Shown: positions 44,051 through 54,222 of the stretch, piece after piece
How the letters are laid out: each line of letters begins with the position of its first letter
How positions within the stretch are numbered: the first letter of the stretch is position 1
NCBI GenBank assembly: GCA_963662155.1
Contig: OY759261.1
Location: 34,221,022 to 34,285,021 of the forward strand
From: Lamellibrachia columna
Lineage: Eukaryota; Annelida; Polychaeta; Sabellida; Siboglinidae
Length of the DNA stretch: 64,000 nucleotides
Direction of reading: 5' to 3'
Position numbers and translations under genes: made by a program
Notes under the pieces: model-generated
Databases searched by the model: none
What the model was told of the DNA's origin: nothing
The model's input: the letters and a program-made list of their open reading frames with translations, nothing else

Positions 44051-44238
44051 TTTACAATGAGAACCTTCAAACCAGAAGACGGCAAATGTCACTCCAAGCA
44101 GAAGAGGGAACTTACTAATGCTGTCATGCAATTTGTCGAAATATTGATGTGAACGTAAAAGTGAACAGATCGTCTCATGATTTCTCTGTGTTCTGTTGTT
44201 ATTTCTGTAAACCATTGCTGGAAGTTACTGAATATCTT

Positions 44239-44700
44239 GAAGGAGGGTGAAGGACAATCTAAGCGGCCACTCACAACAGAGAATAAAATGGTCAAAAGAA
44301 GAAGATGACTAGACAAATTTATTGTACATAGAATTTTTTTTAGCTCACCCCACCTTGGAAGATGATGTCACAGAAAAGAATTACTTTTGAGCAGTATAAA
44401 CTTGAAGACTAGCCCTACCCCTTCAAGTAACCGTCTGGTCCAATACTTGTGTGAGATTGAACTCATGAGGACTTGTGAGGTCATTGCCAACTGCCAGAGT
44501 CTTCATATTGTACTTCCTTACTGTCTCCTGCATGTCGTCTTTACTCATACCATTAACCTGAAACAGTCTTTGTTATTATAACTAACTCATATCATTAATC
44601 TGAAACAGTCTTTGTTATTATAACTAACTCATACCATCAACCTGAAACAGTCATCATATCTGCTCATACCATTCACCCGAAACAACTGTCATGTTTATCT
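44239..44700. other. Intronic DNA with a 42-bp, 3-copy repeat
   Basis: CATACCATTAACCTGAAACA / GTCTTTGTTATTATAACTAA / CT is repeated at about 44546-44690. By gene order the GARS exons for the catalytic motifs 1 and 2 (LRPETAQGIF region) should lie between here and 44918; they are absent. Confidence 0.55.
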
Positions 44701-44704
44701 ATTA

Positions 44705-44890
44705 TTACTGGCGTGTAAGGCAGAAACAAGACTTCTCCACTTCTGTCAGCCACACCCCAGCTGAGGCGCATTTCCTGTAGTACTATTCTCCTCATGTTGT
44801 TTTTTGGTTGTTTACATTTTCCTTTGGGGATCCATCTCAAGGCTGTTTTAGTTATATTGTCATCATCCTTTGATAAAATGTTTGACTGTG
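44705..44890 (-). mobile_element. RTE-like reverse transcriptase C-terminal fragment
   Basis: The minus strand reads ITKTALRWIPKGKCKQ, NNMRRIVLQEMRLSWGVADR, matching the widespread LRW.P.GKRK.GRPK.TWRRT...E....G..W..A...A.DR motif at the end of RTE-type ORFs. It is a short, decayed piece in the GARS intron. Confidence 0.65.
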
Positions 44891-44917
44891 ACAGCAACAA
44901 TCTATGCAGAGACTTAC

Positions 44918-44994
44918 CCATGGCAGCAATATCTGTATTTCCTTCTTCAGGTCAACATTTGCCTTCTTGTCAGCAAGACCCTTCTCCAGGCAAG
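44918..44994 (-). pseudogene. GARS1: GARS pseudogene P, second visible exon (DKK.NVDLKKEI)
   Basis: Between the acceptor TTTCAG and a consensus donor GTAAGTC the frame reads LEKGLADKKANVDLKKEI, QILLPW. In glycyl-tRNA synthetases the segment after the ADHL motif reads H..KL..DKK.S.E.K.E....L. The open frame and both splice sites are intact. It is the direct continuation of the exon at 45359-45460. Confidence 0.75.
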
Positions 44995-45052
44995 CTGAAA
45001 CAAGACCACAAGATTTCAGTGGGAAACAATTTCAGCAAACACTACTTTCAAA

Positions 45053-45390
45053 GAGATGGTCGGCATGGAAACAGTACTATCAATGAGGTAGTTCCATGGA
45101 AACACTACCTTTAGTGAGTTGTTTGGCACGGAAACACTACATTCAATGAGTTGTTCGGCATGGAAAGACTACCTTCAATGAGTTGGTCGGCATGAAAACA
45201 CTACCTTCAATTAGTTGGCATGGAAACACTACTTTCAATGAGGTGGTCAGCAAGGAAACACTTCCTTCAATGAGGTGGTCGGCACAGAAACACTTCCTCA
45301 ATGAGGTGGTTGGCATGGAAACACTTCCTTCAATGAGGTAGTTGGCACGGAAACACGTCCTTCAATGAGGTGGTCGGCACAGAAACACTC
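45053..45390. repeat. Minisatellite, ~32-bp unit, ~10 copies, grown from a GARS exon
   Basis: Unit GGAAACACTACCTTCAATGA plus GTTGGTCGGCAT. The minus strand of the unit corresponds to ECFCADHLIEG at the end of the exon at 45359-45460, so the array is an extension of that exon end. Unit length varies between 29 and 34 bp. Confidence 0.9.
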
Positions 45391-45460
45391 CCCCGCCTTC
45401 AAATCCTTCACCATGTAGTCAGCAAACTTATCAATGTGCGACGCCACATTCAGTTCTCCA
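45359..45460 (-). pseudogene. GARS1: GARS pseudogene P, exon with the DKFADYMVKD motif
   Basis: The acceptor GTATGTGACAG is followed by GELNVAS, then HIDKFADYMVKDLKAGECF, CADHLIEG. The family pattern is SGHVDKFADFMVKD...GECFRADHLL, in the N-terminal part of the class II catalytic domain. The frame is open to the array edge. The Arg of CFRADH is Cys (CGT to TGT type). The donor is lost in the 32-bp array. Confidence 0.9.
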
Positions 45461-45759
45461 CTGTCACATACAGATTCAACATCAGTGTTTGGCAGCAGAG
45501 ATTTACAATTGGACAGGAACCTGGCACTCAACCTAACCCTAAACTTCAATCTACATTTCTGTATGAATGAGAAATGTCATCTCAATAAGGTATAGCCTTG
45601 CAAACACTTCCCAAGCTAACGCTACACTACTACACAAGTAGGCAGTCAGCCTTCAGTATCAACGCAGTTTGTATAATTAACTGTTACAATGCTGCAACAA
45701 TAAAAAACAAGGATTCTTTTATTTTACACTGTTCTACACACCAAAAACATTTGAACGAT

Positions 45760-46112
45760 TTCTCTCGCCAGTGTGAGTGCACATTTGAACGGTTTCTCTC
45801 ACCAGTGTGAGTGCACATTTGAACGGTTTTTCTTACCAGTGTGAGTGCACATTTGAACAGTTTCTCACCAGTGTGAGTGCACATTTGAACGGTTTTTATC
45901 ACCAGTGTGAGTGCACATTTGAATGGTTTTTTCACCAGTGTGAGTGCACATTTGAACGGTTTTTCTCACCAGTGTGAGTGTACAATTGCAGTTTTAACGA
46001 GCTACTCTGTGAAGACTGTTTTCCACACGGTTTCTCACCAGTCTGAATATGGAGATGAGTCTTTCATAGATTACTCTATGAACACGTTACTCCACAACTG
46101 TCACACTTGAAT
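45760..46112 (-). pseudogene. C2H2 zinc-finger gene relic with a linker-derived 34-bp array
   Basis: Minus strand from ~46112: GEPFKCDSCGVTCS, stop, SNL, stop, KTHLHIQTGEKPC, then SSSLKLQLYTHTGEK, matching C2H2 fingers and the TGEKPF linker with stops. At 45760-45990 a ~34-bp unit (GAGTGCACATTTGAACGG, TTT.TCTCACCAGTGT) repeats about 7 times. On the minus strand each unit encodes HTGEK.FKCALT, i.e. the linker plus the start of a finger, in shifting frames. Confidence 0.75.
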
Positions 46113-46410
46113 GGTTCTCCAACCTCGAAAAAGTTGGTCTCTTTAAATGCAAATATTGTCCTACAGGTAACAGTCGCAGGTTGTTTTTGTTTCATCCCTT
46201 TAAGATGTGGACATTCAGTGTCTTCACACAATGTCCTACATCATGTTGGTGCACCTCACTTGACAGTTGTTGTCAATATCCGCGATTCTTTGTAGCTTCA
46301 TTATAGATACTCCTGAGTTCTGACACAGATGGCTGTCAACACGCGTCACAGTCATCTGAAACAAACAACACAAAACGTTTTTAGAAGTAAGGACAGTAAG
46401 TGACACTACT

Positions 46411-46480
46411 GGGTGCGGTGGCATTGTGGTTAAAACATTGGATTCTCAATTAAGCAAACCACGGTTCGAATCCTTTTGCG
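46411..46480 (+). mobile_element. tRNA-derived SINE head
   Basis: GGGTGCGGTGGCATTGTGGT followed by TAAAACATTGGATTCTCAAT and, at 46463-46473, GGTTCGAATCC (a perfect B box). The A-box-like stretch is at about 46418-46428. The acceptor stem does not pair, so this is not a functional tRNA gene. The downstream T-rich segment to about 46620 may be the SINE body. Confidence 0.5.
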
Positions 46481-46912
46481 GCTGTTTTGAAGTTTTGGCA
46501 ATTTTGTTAACTCCACATTTTTTTTCAGAGTAGTCTGCAATAATAATTGTGGCATGGCTGAATGCTTTCCCAGAGAAGTCGTGTTGGTGTTGGAATGACC
46601 AAGTCTGCCAGGGGGTGAAGTGAAGTGTGGATTCTGTGCTGTGTAAGAATGTACTGTTACCTTTTTACAACTGAAACAGGATTAGAGGTACCGGTCGAAC
46701 ATGTCATCAAGTGTCCAGCATCACTAACAACAATTTGAACATTTCAAATGACAGGGACATAGGGAAATGTACATGAATCATCTAGTATACATGTCAATGA
46801 ATAATAAACCAAAAGGTACAACATAACACTTGACTTGGTTGAAAACTTTGTTATTTGTGATTACTTTGGGTGTAGTGTTTGGCCTTCTTTCATCTCCATC
46901 AAAACAGGCAAT
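46481..46912. other. Possible SINE body, then unique DNA
   Basis: No ORF or repeat array. TTTTTTTTCAGAGTAGTCTGC near 46518 could belong to the SINE. Confidence 0.35.
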
Positions 46913-47228
46913 GAGAGAGGGTGAGAGGGAGAGGAGGTAGAGGAGAAAGAAGGGGAAGGGAGGGAGAGGACAAAGAGGGGGAGAGGAGAAAGAGGGGAGA
47001 TGAGCGAGAGATAGGGGAAGAGAGAGAGAGAGGGAGGGAGAGGAAAGAGGGGGGAGAGGGAGAGAGGGAGATGAGAGGAGAGAGAGGGGAGAGGAGAGAG
47101 AGAGGGAAGAGGAGAGAGAGCGGGGAGGGAGATGAGAGGGGGAGAGGGAGAGGATATAGAGGGGGAGGGAGAGGAGAGTGGAAGAGAGAGAGGGGGAGAG
47201 GGAGATGAGAGGGGGAGAGGGAGATAGT
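46913..47228. repeat. Polypurine (GA/GGA) tract, ~315 bp
   Basis: Almost pure purine on the plus strand (GAGAGAGGGGAGAGG motifs), with no fixed unit. Such tracts can form triplex (H-DNA). Long frames across it are composition artefacts. Confidence 0.93.
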
Positions 47229-47504
47229 AGTAAGCGTCATAATTTTAAGGATCCGTGTGATTAGTTTTCATAATTTGAACTTGACAAAAACAAGCAAACA
47301 TGTTTTCGAAAGCAAAATTAAAATGCAAAATACTCATTAATAGTTAGAGCTATAAATCATATTTAAACACAAACATGTTCTTTGTGAAACGTAGTATCTA
47401 AGTTTAAAAAGAACCAAAAAGAAACGGATGATTAATGGATTAATTTGTTCTTCTCGTACGTGTCCATTCCTCATTATCGCCCAGGCGCATTATTTTAGTT
47501 TGAC
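47229..47504. other. AT-rich spacer, no feature seen
   Basis: No ORF, array or transposon end recognised. Confidence 0.5.
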
Positions 47505-47832
47505 ATGGCTAGGCTGATACACTGGACAACATACAGCAGATATCGGCTGATACACTGGACAATTAACATACAGTTGGTACACTAGAGAACACACAGCAGA
47601 TATCAACTGGTACACTGGACAACATAGAGCAGACATCAGCTGATATGCTGGACAACATAGAGCAGGTATCAGCTGATGTTGGACAACAAAGTGCATACAT
47701 CAGCTGATATGCTGGACAACATAGAGCATATAATCAGCTGATACATTGGACAGCATACAGCAGACATCAGCTGATACATACAGTAGACATCAGCTGATAC
47801 ATTGGACAACATACAGTAGACATCAGCTGATA
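47505..47832. repeat. Minisatellite, ~33-bp unit, ~10 copies
   Basis: Unit ATCAGCTGATACACTGGACA plus ACATACAGCAGAC, with length variants of 21-36 bp. Confidence 0.92.
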
Positions 47833-48586
47833 ATCATGATAATCTTATTAAAAATGTTTATAATGAGGATGAACCAGTGTTCATTGAAAAGTTTAAATCA
47901 CGATTATCTCAGTAATAAAACTATTATGTCATTCATGACATACAGCCACCAGGAAAAATGTGATTGTAATGGACATAATTATTACACAATGATAAACTTT
48001 GTCATTCTGAAGCTCTTTCAATTGTTGATTTGATAAACCATAAAACACAAATATGCCTATTGTGACTTTTGGTTGATTGTGACATCAGGGAACACGATTT
48101 GTCACACTTAATACGTGTGTCATAGGTTTTTTATTTGTTTGATTACCCGGCAAGCATCATTGTTAATGCCAGTCTCGGATTTTCAGACCTGCAAACAATT
48201 TGACTCTAACTTAATTCTGTGGGGAGATATTTATAGTTAAAGGTCGCCACCGTCAAGAAAAGTGTCTGCTGATTTCAAGACAATTTCTAAAATGCATGAA
48301 CGTAATGGGTTTGTTTGTTACATATCCTGCATGTGTAGTATCAGTGTCAAGGCCACTCTTTAAGAAGTTCAGAAATGCAACAATATTTACTCTACCGTAA
48401 AACTATGGGATTATATTAATGTCTTAAAACACCAAACTATATGAAGCGGGGCAATCGAGGGTTGATGCCAAAAAGTTACATACAGGGCAATATAGAAATT
48501 CTGTGAGATCTGGACTAAGAGCTCATAAGGAAAACCCATCATAACACAGAATCCATCATAGAATTTTAAGAGCGTTTTCAAAATGC
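47833..48586. other. Intergenic, ends in CATAAG/AGAGC motif cluster
   Basis: No gene. 48517-48580 has GAGCTCATAAGGA and CATCATAGAATTTTAAGAGC, motifs also found inside the right end of the Harbinger-like element, so the true left boundary of that element may lie here. Confidence 0.4.
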
Positions 48587-48749
48587 GTTTCACTAAGATG
48601 CTCGTAAAATCCATCATAAGCTAAAGAGCGATATTTCCATCATAAGCTTAGGAGCAAAATTGTTCATCCTAAAACACGCTATTTGATTTTTGAGGATATT
48701 ATTTCGATGTCACACCGGCGGAAATGTGGAAGTAATTTGAGAGTTGCCA

Positions 48750-49061
48750 ATGACAACAATCATAGATTCGCTGTCGCTGGATGTTTTGCCGCTTGTTGGC
48801 GACGATGAGAAAAACTCGAAAAGGGTAAGGTTTGTGCATGTCAAGTGTTGCAAATGTTAGTATTTATTTGTGATGTATACTTGTATACAGTTTAGATTGC
48901 TAAAAAGCGGTAGTTTTATCCATTTTACTGTAGCCGAGACGTCGTAGGACTAGCAGACGACAATAAGAACGCAGACGACATGGCCATGCCTCATGGGAAC
49001 TGATGTTATGTGTCGGTTATGCAAATGCTACCTTGTACAACTTATTTAATATATATTGTAC

Positions 49062-49136
<75 letters not shown>

Positions 49137-50101
49137 TGTATATTTGTTTCATTTTGAAGACCCACTTCACAGTTTGAGCAGAGACAATTGCAATAACTAT
49201 GTCTATGACTATGCCCGAGGCTATGCCTACGGCATAGCCCGCTATGGCCTATGCAAAATAAAATCTCTATGACTATGTCTACGAACCTAGACGACTACTA
49301 CTGTGTGTAGTACTGACTATTGTCAGTATTGAGTATTGTGCTTCAGCCATTGTGGATACAGCTGCGTGACACATTTGTGGTGCATGAGGGTACACTGAAA
49401 ATATTGTGTTATTGCCATAATGGTACATATTTTACAAATAATAATTACAACAGAAATAATAAGTATTTAATGTATTTTCAGAGAAAAGCAAATGATACTG
49501 ATGGGGAACTGGAGCGCCTTGTCCAGCTGGTAGAAAGTCACAAACTACAGCTGTACGGGAGTTTCAGTTCCCTCGCCTCACAAGGAGGGCAAGGGGACAA
49601 ACAAAGACAAACAGGGTGTTTGGAACACCACTGCTACCAAGATGCATGGTACAGAGTTAGTCAAAAGAACACCCGGAGAATTGAAACGTAAAAAAGAAAC
49701 ATGGTTCTCAGAAGTAAAGAAGAAGGTGTGCCATTCTTTAGTTAAGTTATTGTAATTAGTGTAATGTCAGATGTTTCTGAATAGTATATAGTATTATATT
49801 ACAATGAACTGACCCTTTTTAAATAAAAGTTAAGTAAGTAGGTTAATGTGTAACAAGTATTGAATGTGAATGTATGTAAATAATATGTTGGTGTAATTAA
49901 CATCAATAAACAATATTAAAATTATGGTTGTTTTCTGTTATGTTTATTTATGACACAGTATTTTATGTGATAGTCTGCATTACCAGCCAGCAAGAATCTC
50001 AAAAAAGATTAGACAGACTGGCGGGGGCAGTGAGGACCGGGAGACATTGTCTGCCGTTGAAGAACGGATCCTGGGGATCATTGGGTCTTGTGTTGTGGAA
50101 G
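48750..50101 (+). pseudogene. Myb/SANT-like DNA-binding protein (Harbinger Myb-like), three exons, one frameshift
   Basis: Exon 1, 48750-48824 (MTTIIDSLSLDVLPLVGDDE...KR), ends at GTAAGG. Exon 2, 49482-49725, follows TATTTTCAG (RKANDTDGELERLVQLVESH, KLQLYGSFSS; then in the +1 frame KDKQGVWNTTATK, ELVKRTPGELKRKKETWFSE, VKKK) and ends at GTGTGC. Exon 3, 49987-50101, follows CATTACCAG (PARISKKIRQTGGGSED, LSAVEERILGIIGSCVVEG) and ends at GTAATA. Exons 1, 2 and 3 join in phase 0. The trihelical Myb-like domain with L..LVE..K..LYG.FSS, VW......., RTP.ELK.KW and the downstream TGGG....L...EERI.GIIG is typical of Harbinger-derived Myb-like proteins (Myb_DNA-bind_5/NAIF1-like). A single extra base near 49590 breaks exon 2. 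No fourth exon was identified. Confidence 0.72.
49061..49138. repeat. (TGCG)n microsatellite preceded by (TG)n
   Basis: About 19 TGCG units within intron 1 of the Myb-like gene; a Z-DNA-prone alternating tract. A perfect hairpin GGCTATGCC-TAC-GGCATAGCC lies downstream at about 49221-49241. Confidence 0.95.
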
Positions 50102-50644
50102 GTAATAGTTGTTCTGGTGTGTTTTATTTTGCTTTGCAGCCTCCACAGAAGCTGAGTAATACAGTAATATAATTTTTTTTTTATCATACTTTAAATTAAA
50201 TAAATGTAGAAAATAAACTAATAATATAAACTTAGCACATGCATCTTTTCTAAGTGAATTAGTTTTCACTAAATAATACAGTGTAAATACAATATCATTA
50301 ACCATTGTATGAATCTTTGTATCAGAATTACAATGGAACCGATACACTTTCGTTAGTTCTCCATCGTTGATGTCATTCAAAATTATTCTATTAAGAAAAA
50401 CTCTATCTCTCCGTAAAATAATGCGTCTGCGTCTTTGGATAACATATGTAAGTACGCCATTTTCTCGCTTATGATGGATATATGTTCTTATGAGCGGTCT
50501 AACCTCGTCGTAAGTTAGGAGCGTTCTTAAGAGTGTTCCTATGAGCGTTTCTATGATTTATTCTTAGTGAAACACAATTTTCTGTTTCGATCATAACTTA
50601 AGAGCGAAATCGTGCTTATGAGCTCATAAGGATGTTAGTGAAAC

Positions 50645-51849
50645 AGTCGCCTGAACAAAAAGTATGGGTGCTTATTATACTTGGGGGTGCATTATATATG
50701 GAACATTATGGTAGTTATACCCAGTAACACACCAGTTACACCAACTAACACACCAGTTACACCCACTAATACATACCAGTTACACCCACTAAAAAACAAC
50801 TTACACCCACTAAATTACAAGTTACACTCACCAACACACCAGTTACACCAACACACACGTTACACCCACTAACACACAAGTTACACTCACTAGCACACCA
50901 ATAGCAAGTTAATTCACACTCACACAGAGAGTAAATGGAAGACATTTATATTAGCAGTTATAATTATATATGACCTTTCAACATGCCAAAAGACAAGACG
51001 ACAGCCCCACACATGAACACAGACAACCATTGTAGAAAATAATTATATCAATCAATGTTGATCTTTCATGAAGATGTATTTCCCATGTATACCCCAGGCA
51101 ATTACCACTTGATAACAACTGGCATAACAATGTCGCTTCCTGTGCTAAAGATAACATAATACACCTTTATTAGTGAAACATTTAACACCATGTTTAGTAA
51201 AAGAGAAATGTTTTAGATTAAAATATTCTAATCGAGCGCCGTCACTGCCTGACCCATTTTGCATTCTAAAGGTGGAAGGTCAACTAAAGGTCATATGTAC
51301 TCACCAATCTATGCACTGTTTGCTCGGCCTGCGTACCACCGGCCGAAACAAGCATCCTGAAACAGTAGGAAAGGTCAAGTAAGAAAGGGAGTCAACTTCC
51401 CTGTGTTGGTCATTTAATTACAATAGAGGTCAGACCACAGTTATACCTCTGTAAATGTTTCGAATGTAGTGCCTAAAAATATGCAATTTAGCCCATTTCA
51501 GTGATTTTATTTGCCAAGAAGTAACCGCATTCAGCCAGCAAGGTTGGACCATTTGAAATGTTGCACCTTTGGCAGTGAGATTCTGTAGTAGGAAGCTGTT
51601 TCAAAGACACACAGGTATTTGGGTGGTGACATTCCCGAAACACTGGTAAGTGTATTAAATTTGTCAAAAACTGACAATTTTGCAGGTAAGCACATTTGTG
51701 ACATGATTAAAAGAGCTGGAGGTATATGACATTGACAAAACTTGTTCACAATAACAATGACATGATGGTTGTAGCTGAGAATTTTTATGGTCCAGTTTTC
51801 TTATAATCAGACAAAACGTTAATATGGCCACTAATGCAATAACTGAATT
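50645..51849. other. Intergenic with a short ~20-bp array at 50708-50902
   Basis: CACCAGTTACACC.ACTAACA repeats about 10 times with length variation. The remainder to 51849 has short frames only. One (51240-51380) contains LPDPFC.LKVEG, which vaguely resembles a C2 domain, but the match is too short to call. Confidence 0.55.
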
Positions 51850-52262
51850 GCTGGTCCACCCTGAAATACTGGATTACTAAAAGTAGACTGCTTTCTGGAG
51901 AGTTTATTCCTCTGGCATCTGATAAGAAAACATGCTAGCTCGAGTAGCTCCTTCAGCAAATCATCAATTAAAATCATAAAATTTATTAGGCGTCGATCCA
52001 ATAGTCGTTGCTCATGGCAACGTACAAAATGTTCTAGGAAATAAGTGGATCTTCAGAAAAAAACTTTGGTCAATACTGGATTACTAAAGCAGGCCACTTC
52101 CTGTAAGAATATATTCCCCTGGCACCAGTTAAAACACTTACATGCATCGACCAACTCTGTCATCGAATTGGAAAATTAACTCGTCAAATTATAAGGGGTC
52201 ATTCTAACAGTCGTTGCTCATGGTAAAATGTATGATGTACAAAAAGGTGGATCTTCAGATAT
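51850..52262. repeat. ~215-bp direct duplication
   Basis: ACTGGATTACTAAA, CTTCCTG/CTTTCTGGAG, ATTCC.CTGGCA, CGTTGCTCATGG and GTGGATCTTCAG occur in order twice (51850-52055 and 52066-52262). The copies are clearly diverged. Confidence 0.75.
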
Positions 52263-52299
52263 GCTTCAAAAACAACATCCAACATTACTGTTGATGTCA

Positions 52300-53832
52300 G
52301 GCCTGTTCATAGGGGCCAACCCTGAGTGGTCCACACATGTAAGACAAGTAACAGACCTGTTCATAGGGGCCAACCCTGAGTGGTCCACACATGTAAGACA
52401 AGTAACAGACCTGTTCATAGGGGCCAACCCTGAGTGGTCCACACATGTAAGACAAGTAACAGACCTGTTTATAGGGGCCAACCCTGGGTGGTCCACACAT
52501 GTAAGACAAGTAACAGACCTGTTCATAGTGGCCAACCTTAGGTGGTCCACACATGTAAGACAAGTAACAGACCTGTTCATAGGGACCAACCTTAGGTGGT
52601 CCACACATGTAAGACAAGTAACATACCTGTTTATAGGGGCCAACCCTGGGTGGTCCACACATGTAAGACAAGTAACAGACCTGTTCATAGGGGCCAACCC
52701 TGAGTGGTCCACACATGTAAGACAAGTAACAGACCTGTTTATAGGGGCCAACCCTGGGTGGTCCACACATGTAAGACAAGTAACAGACCTGTTCATAGTG
52801 GCCAACCTTAGGTGGTCCACACATGTAAGACAAGTAACAGACCTGTTCATAGGGACCAACCTTAGGTGGTCCACACATGTAAGACAAGTAACAGACCTGT
52901 TTATAGGGGCCAACCCTGGGTGGTCCACACATGTAAGACAAGTAATAGACCTGTTCATAGGGGCCAACCCTGAGTGGTCTGCACATGTAAGACAAGTAAC
53001 AGCCCTGTTCATAGGGGCCAACCTTAGGTGGTCCACACATGTAAGACAAGTAACATACCTGTTTATAGGGGCCAACCCTGGGTGGTCCACACATGTAAGA
53101 CAAGTAACAGACCTGTTCATAGGGGTCAACCCTGGGTGGCCCGCACATGTAAGACAAGTAACAGACCTGTTCATAGGGGCCAACCCTGGGTGGTCCGCAC
53201 ATGTAAGACAAGTAACATACCTGTTCATAGGGGCCAACCCTGGGTGGTCCGCACATGTAAGACAAGTAACAGACCTGTTCATAGGGGCCAACCCTGAGTG
53301 GTCCACACATGTAAGACAAGTAACAGACCTGTTCATAGGGCCAACCCTAGGTGGTCCGCACATGTAAGACAAGTAATAGACCTGTTCATAGGGGCCAACC
53401 CTGAGTGGTCTGCACATGTAAGACAAGTAACAGCCCTGTTCATAGGGGCCAACCCTAGGTGGTCCGCACATGTAAGACAAGTAATAGACCTGTTCATAGG
53501 GGCCAACCCTGAGTGGTCTGCACATGTAAGACAAGAAACAGCCCTGTTCATAGGGGCCAACCCTAGGTGGTCCGCACATGTAAGACAATTAACAGACCTG
53601 TTCACAGGGGCCAACCCTGGGTGGTCCGCACATGTAAGACAAGTAACAGACCTGTTCATAGAGGCCAACCCTGAGTGGTCCGCACATGTAAGACAATTAA
53701 CAGACCTGTTCATAAGGACCAACCCTGAGTGGTCCGCACCTGTAAGACAAGTAACAGACCTGTTCATAAGGACCAACCCTGAGTGGTCTGCACATGTAAG
53801 ACAAGTAACAGACCTGTTCATAGGGGCCAACC
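52300..53832. repeat. Minisatellite, 54-bp unit, ~28 copies, with 5-unit higher-order structure
   Basis: Unit GGGGCCAACCCTGAGTGGTC, CACACATGTAAGACAAGTAA, CAGACCTGTTCATA. In the plus frame each unit is 18 residues. The order of variants GANPGWS, VANLRWS, GTNLRWS, GANPGWS, GANPEWS occurs twice in succession (~52460-53000), i.e. a 270-bp higher-order repeat. A two-unit alternation (ALFI/DLFI with PRWS/PEWS) follows at ~53330-53590. All long frames here reflect the period of 54. Confidence 0.95.
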
Positions 53833-54222
53833 TAAATCATGTTACTTGTTCATGAAATAAAGATTTTTTTGTGGTTTTCCTCATCAACCACCTTTCCATA
53901 ATTAATTATTCCTGAATTATATTAAATAATTAACAAGTTCTATTTTTAAAATATGTTATTATTAATAATTTACTATATCATACACTATGTACACATACTC
54001 ATACTCATGTAAATGTAAAAGCTGTTAGTAATGTACTCATACTCAGCCATCACTAATGTACTCGTACTCGTGAGAATGTACTCAGACCCAGGTCTGGCCC
54101 CCCAATATCAACCCCACAGATATCAACTTTGAACTCCTCCCAATATTTAACAACTTTCACTGCCAATGATCATGATTGAGACATTAGTGTTTCAGTCCTT
54201 CCAACAGTTCCTCTTTACTAAC

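Larger units (their letters stand above)
41255..44238. repeat. Segmental duplication, copy P (partner 53840-57165)
   Basis: About 3 kb is collinear and highly similar to 53840-57165, from ATGAAATAAAGA..TTTT at the left to TTGCTGGAAGTTACTGAAT at the right. It includes GARS exons and introns. The copies differ in array size (10 versus 16 units of 55 bp), small indels and a ~220-bp segment near 56880-57100. Confidence 0.93.
48587..50644 (+). mobile_element. Harbinger-like element carrying a Myb/SANT-like gene
   Basis: GTTTCACTAAGAT at 48587-48599 and, inverted, GTTTCACTAACAT (plus-strand ATGTTAGTGAAAC, 50632-50644) bracket a spliced Myb-like gene. Subterminal regions on both sides are rich in CATAAG and AAGAGCG motifs. 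PIF/Harbinger transposons typically encode a transposase and a separate Myb-like protein. No DDE transposase frame is visible, so the element is partial, or the ends belong to related MITEs. A target duplication could not be assigned. Confidence 0.5.

Noticed and set aside
46411..46480. Functional tRNA gene
   Set aside because: A perfect B box but no pairing acceptor stem and a poor T-arm; better explained as a SINE head.
46921..47240. Arg/Glu-rich and Ser/Leu/Pro-rich frames of ~100 codons
   Set aside because: Composition artefacts of the polypurine tract.
51173..51382. C2-domain fragment (LPDPFC.LKVEG)
   Set aside because: A ten-residue resemblance in a short frame with no neighbouring exon; too weak to annotate.
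52228..53855. Long frames of 379, 440 and 340 codons on both strands, with C..C..DH-like motifs
   Set aside because: All are produced by the 54-bp period; the same array is open in several frames at once and the Cys/His pattern is just one frame of the unit.
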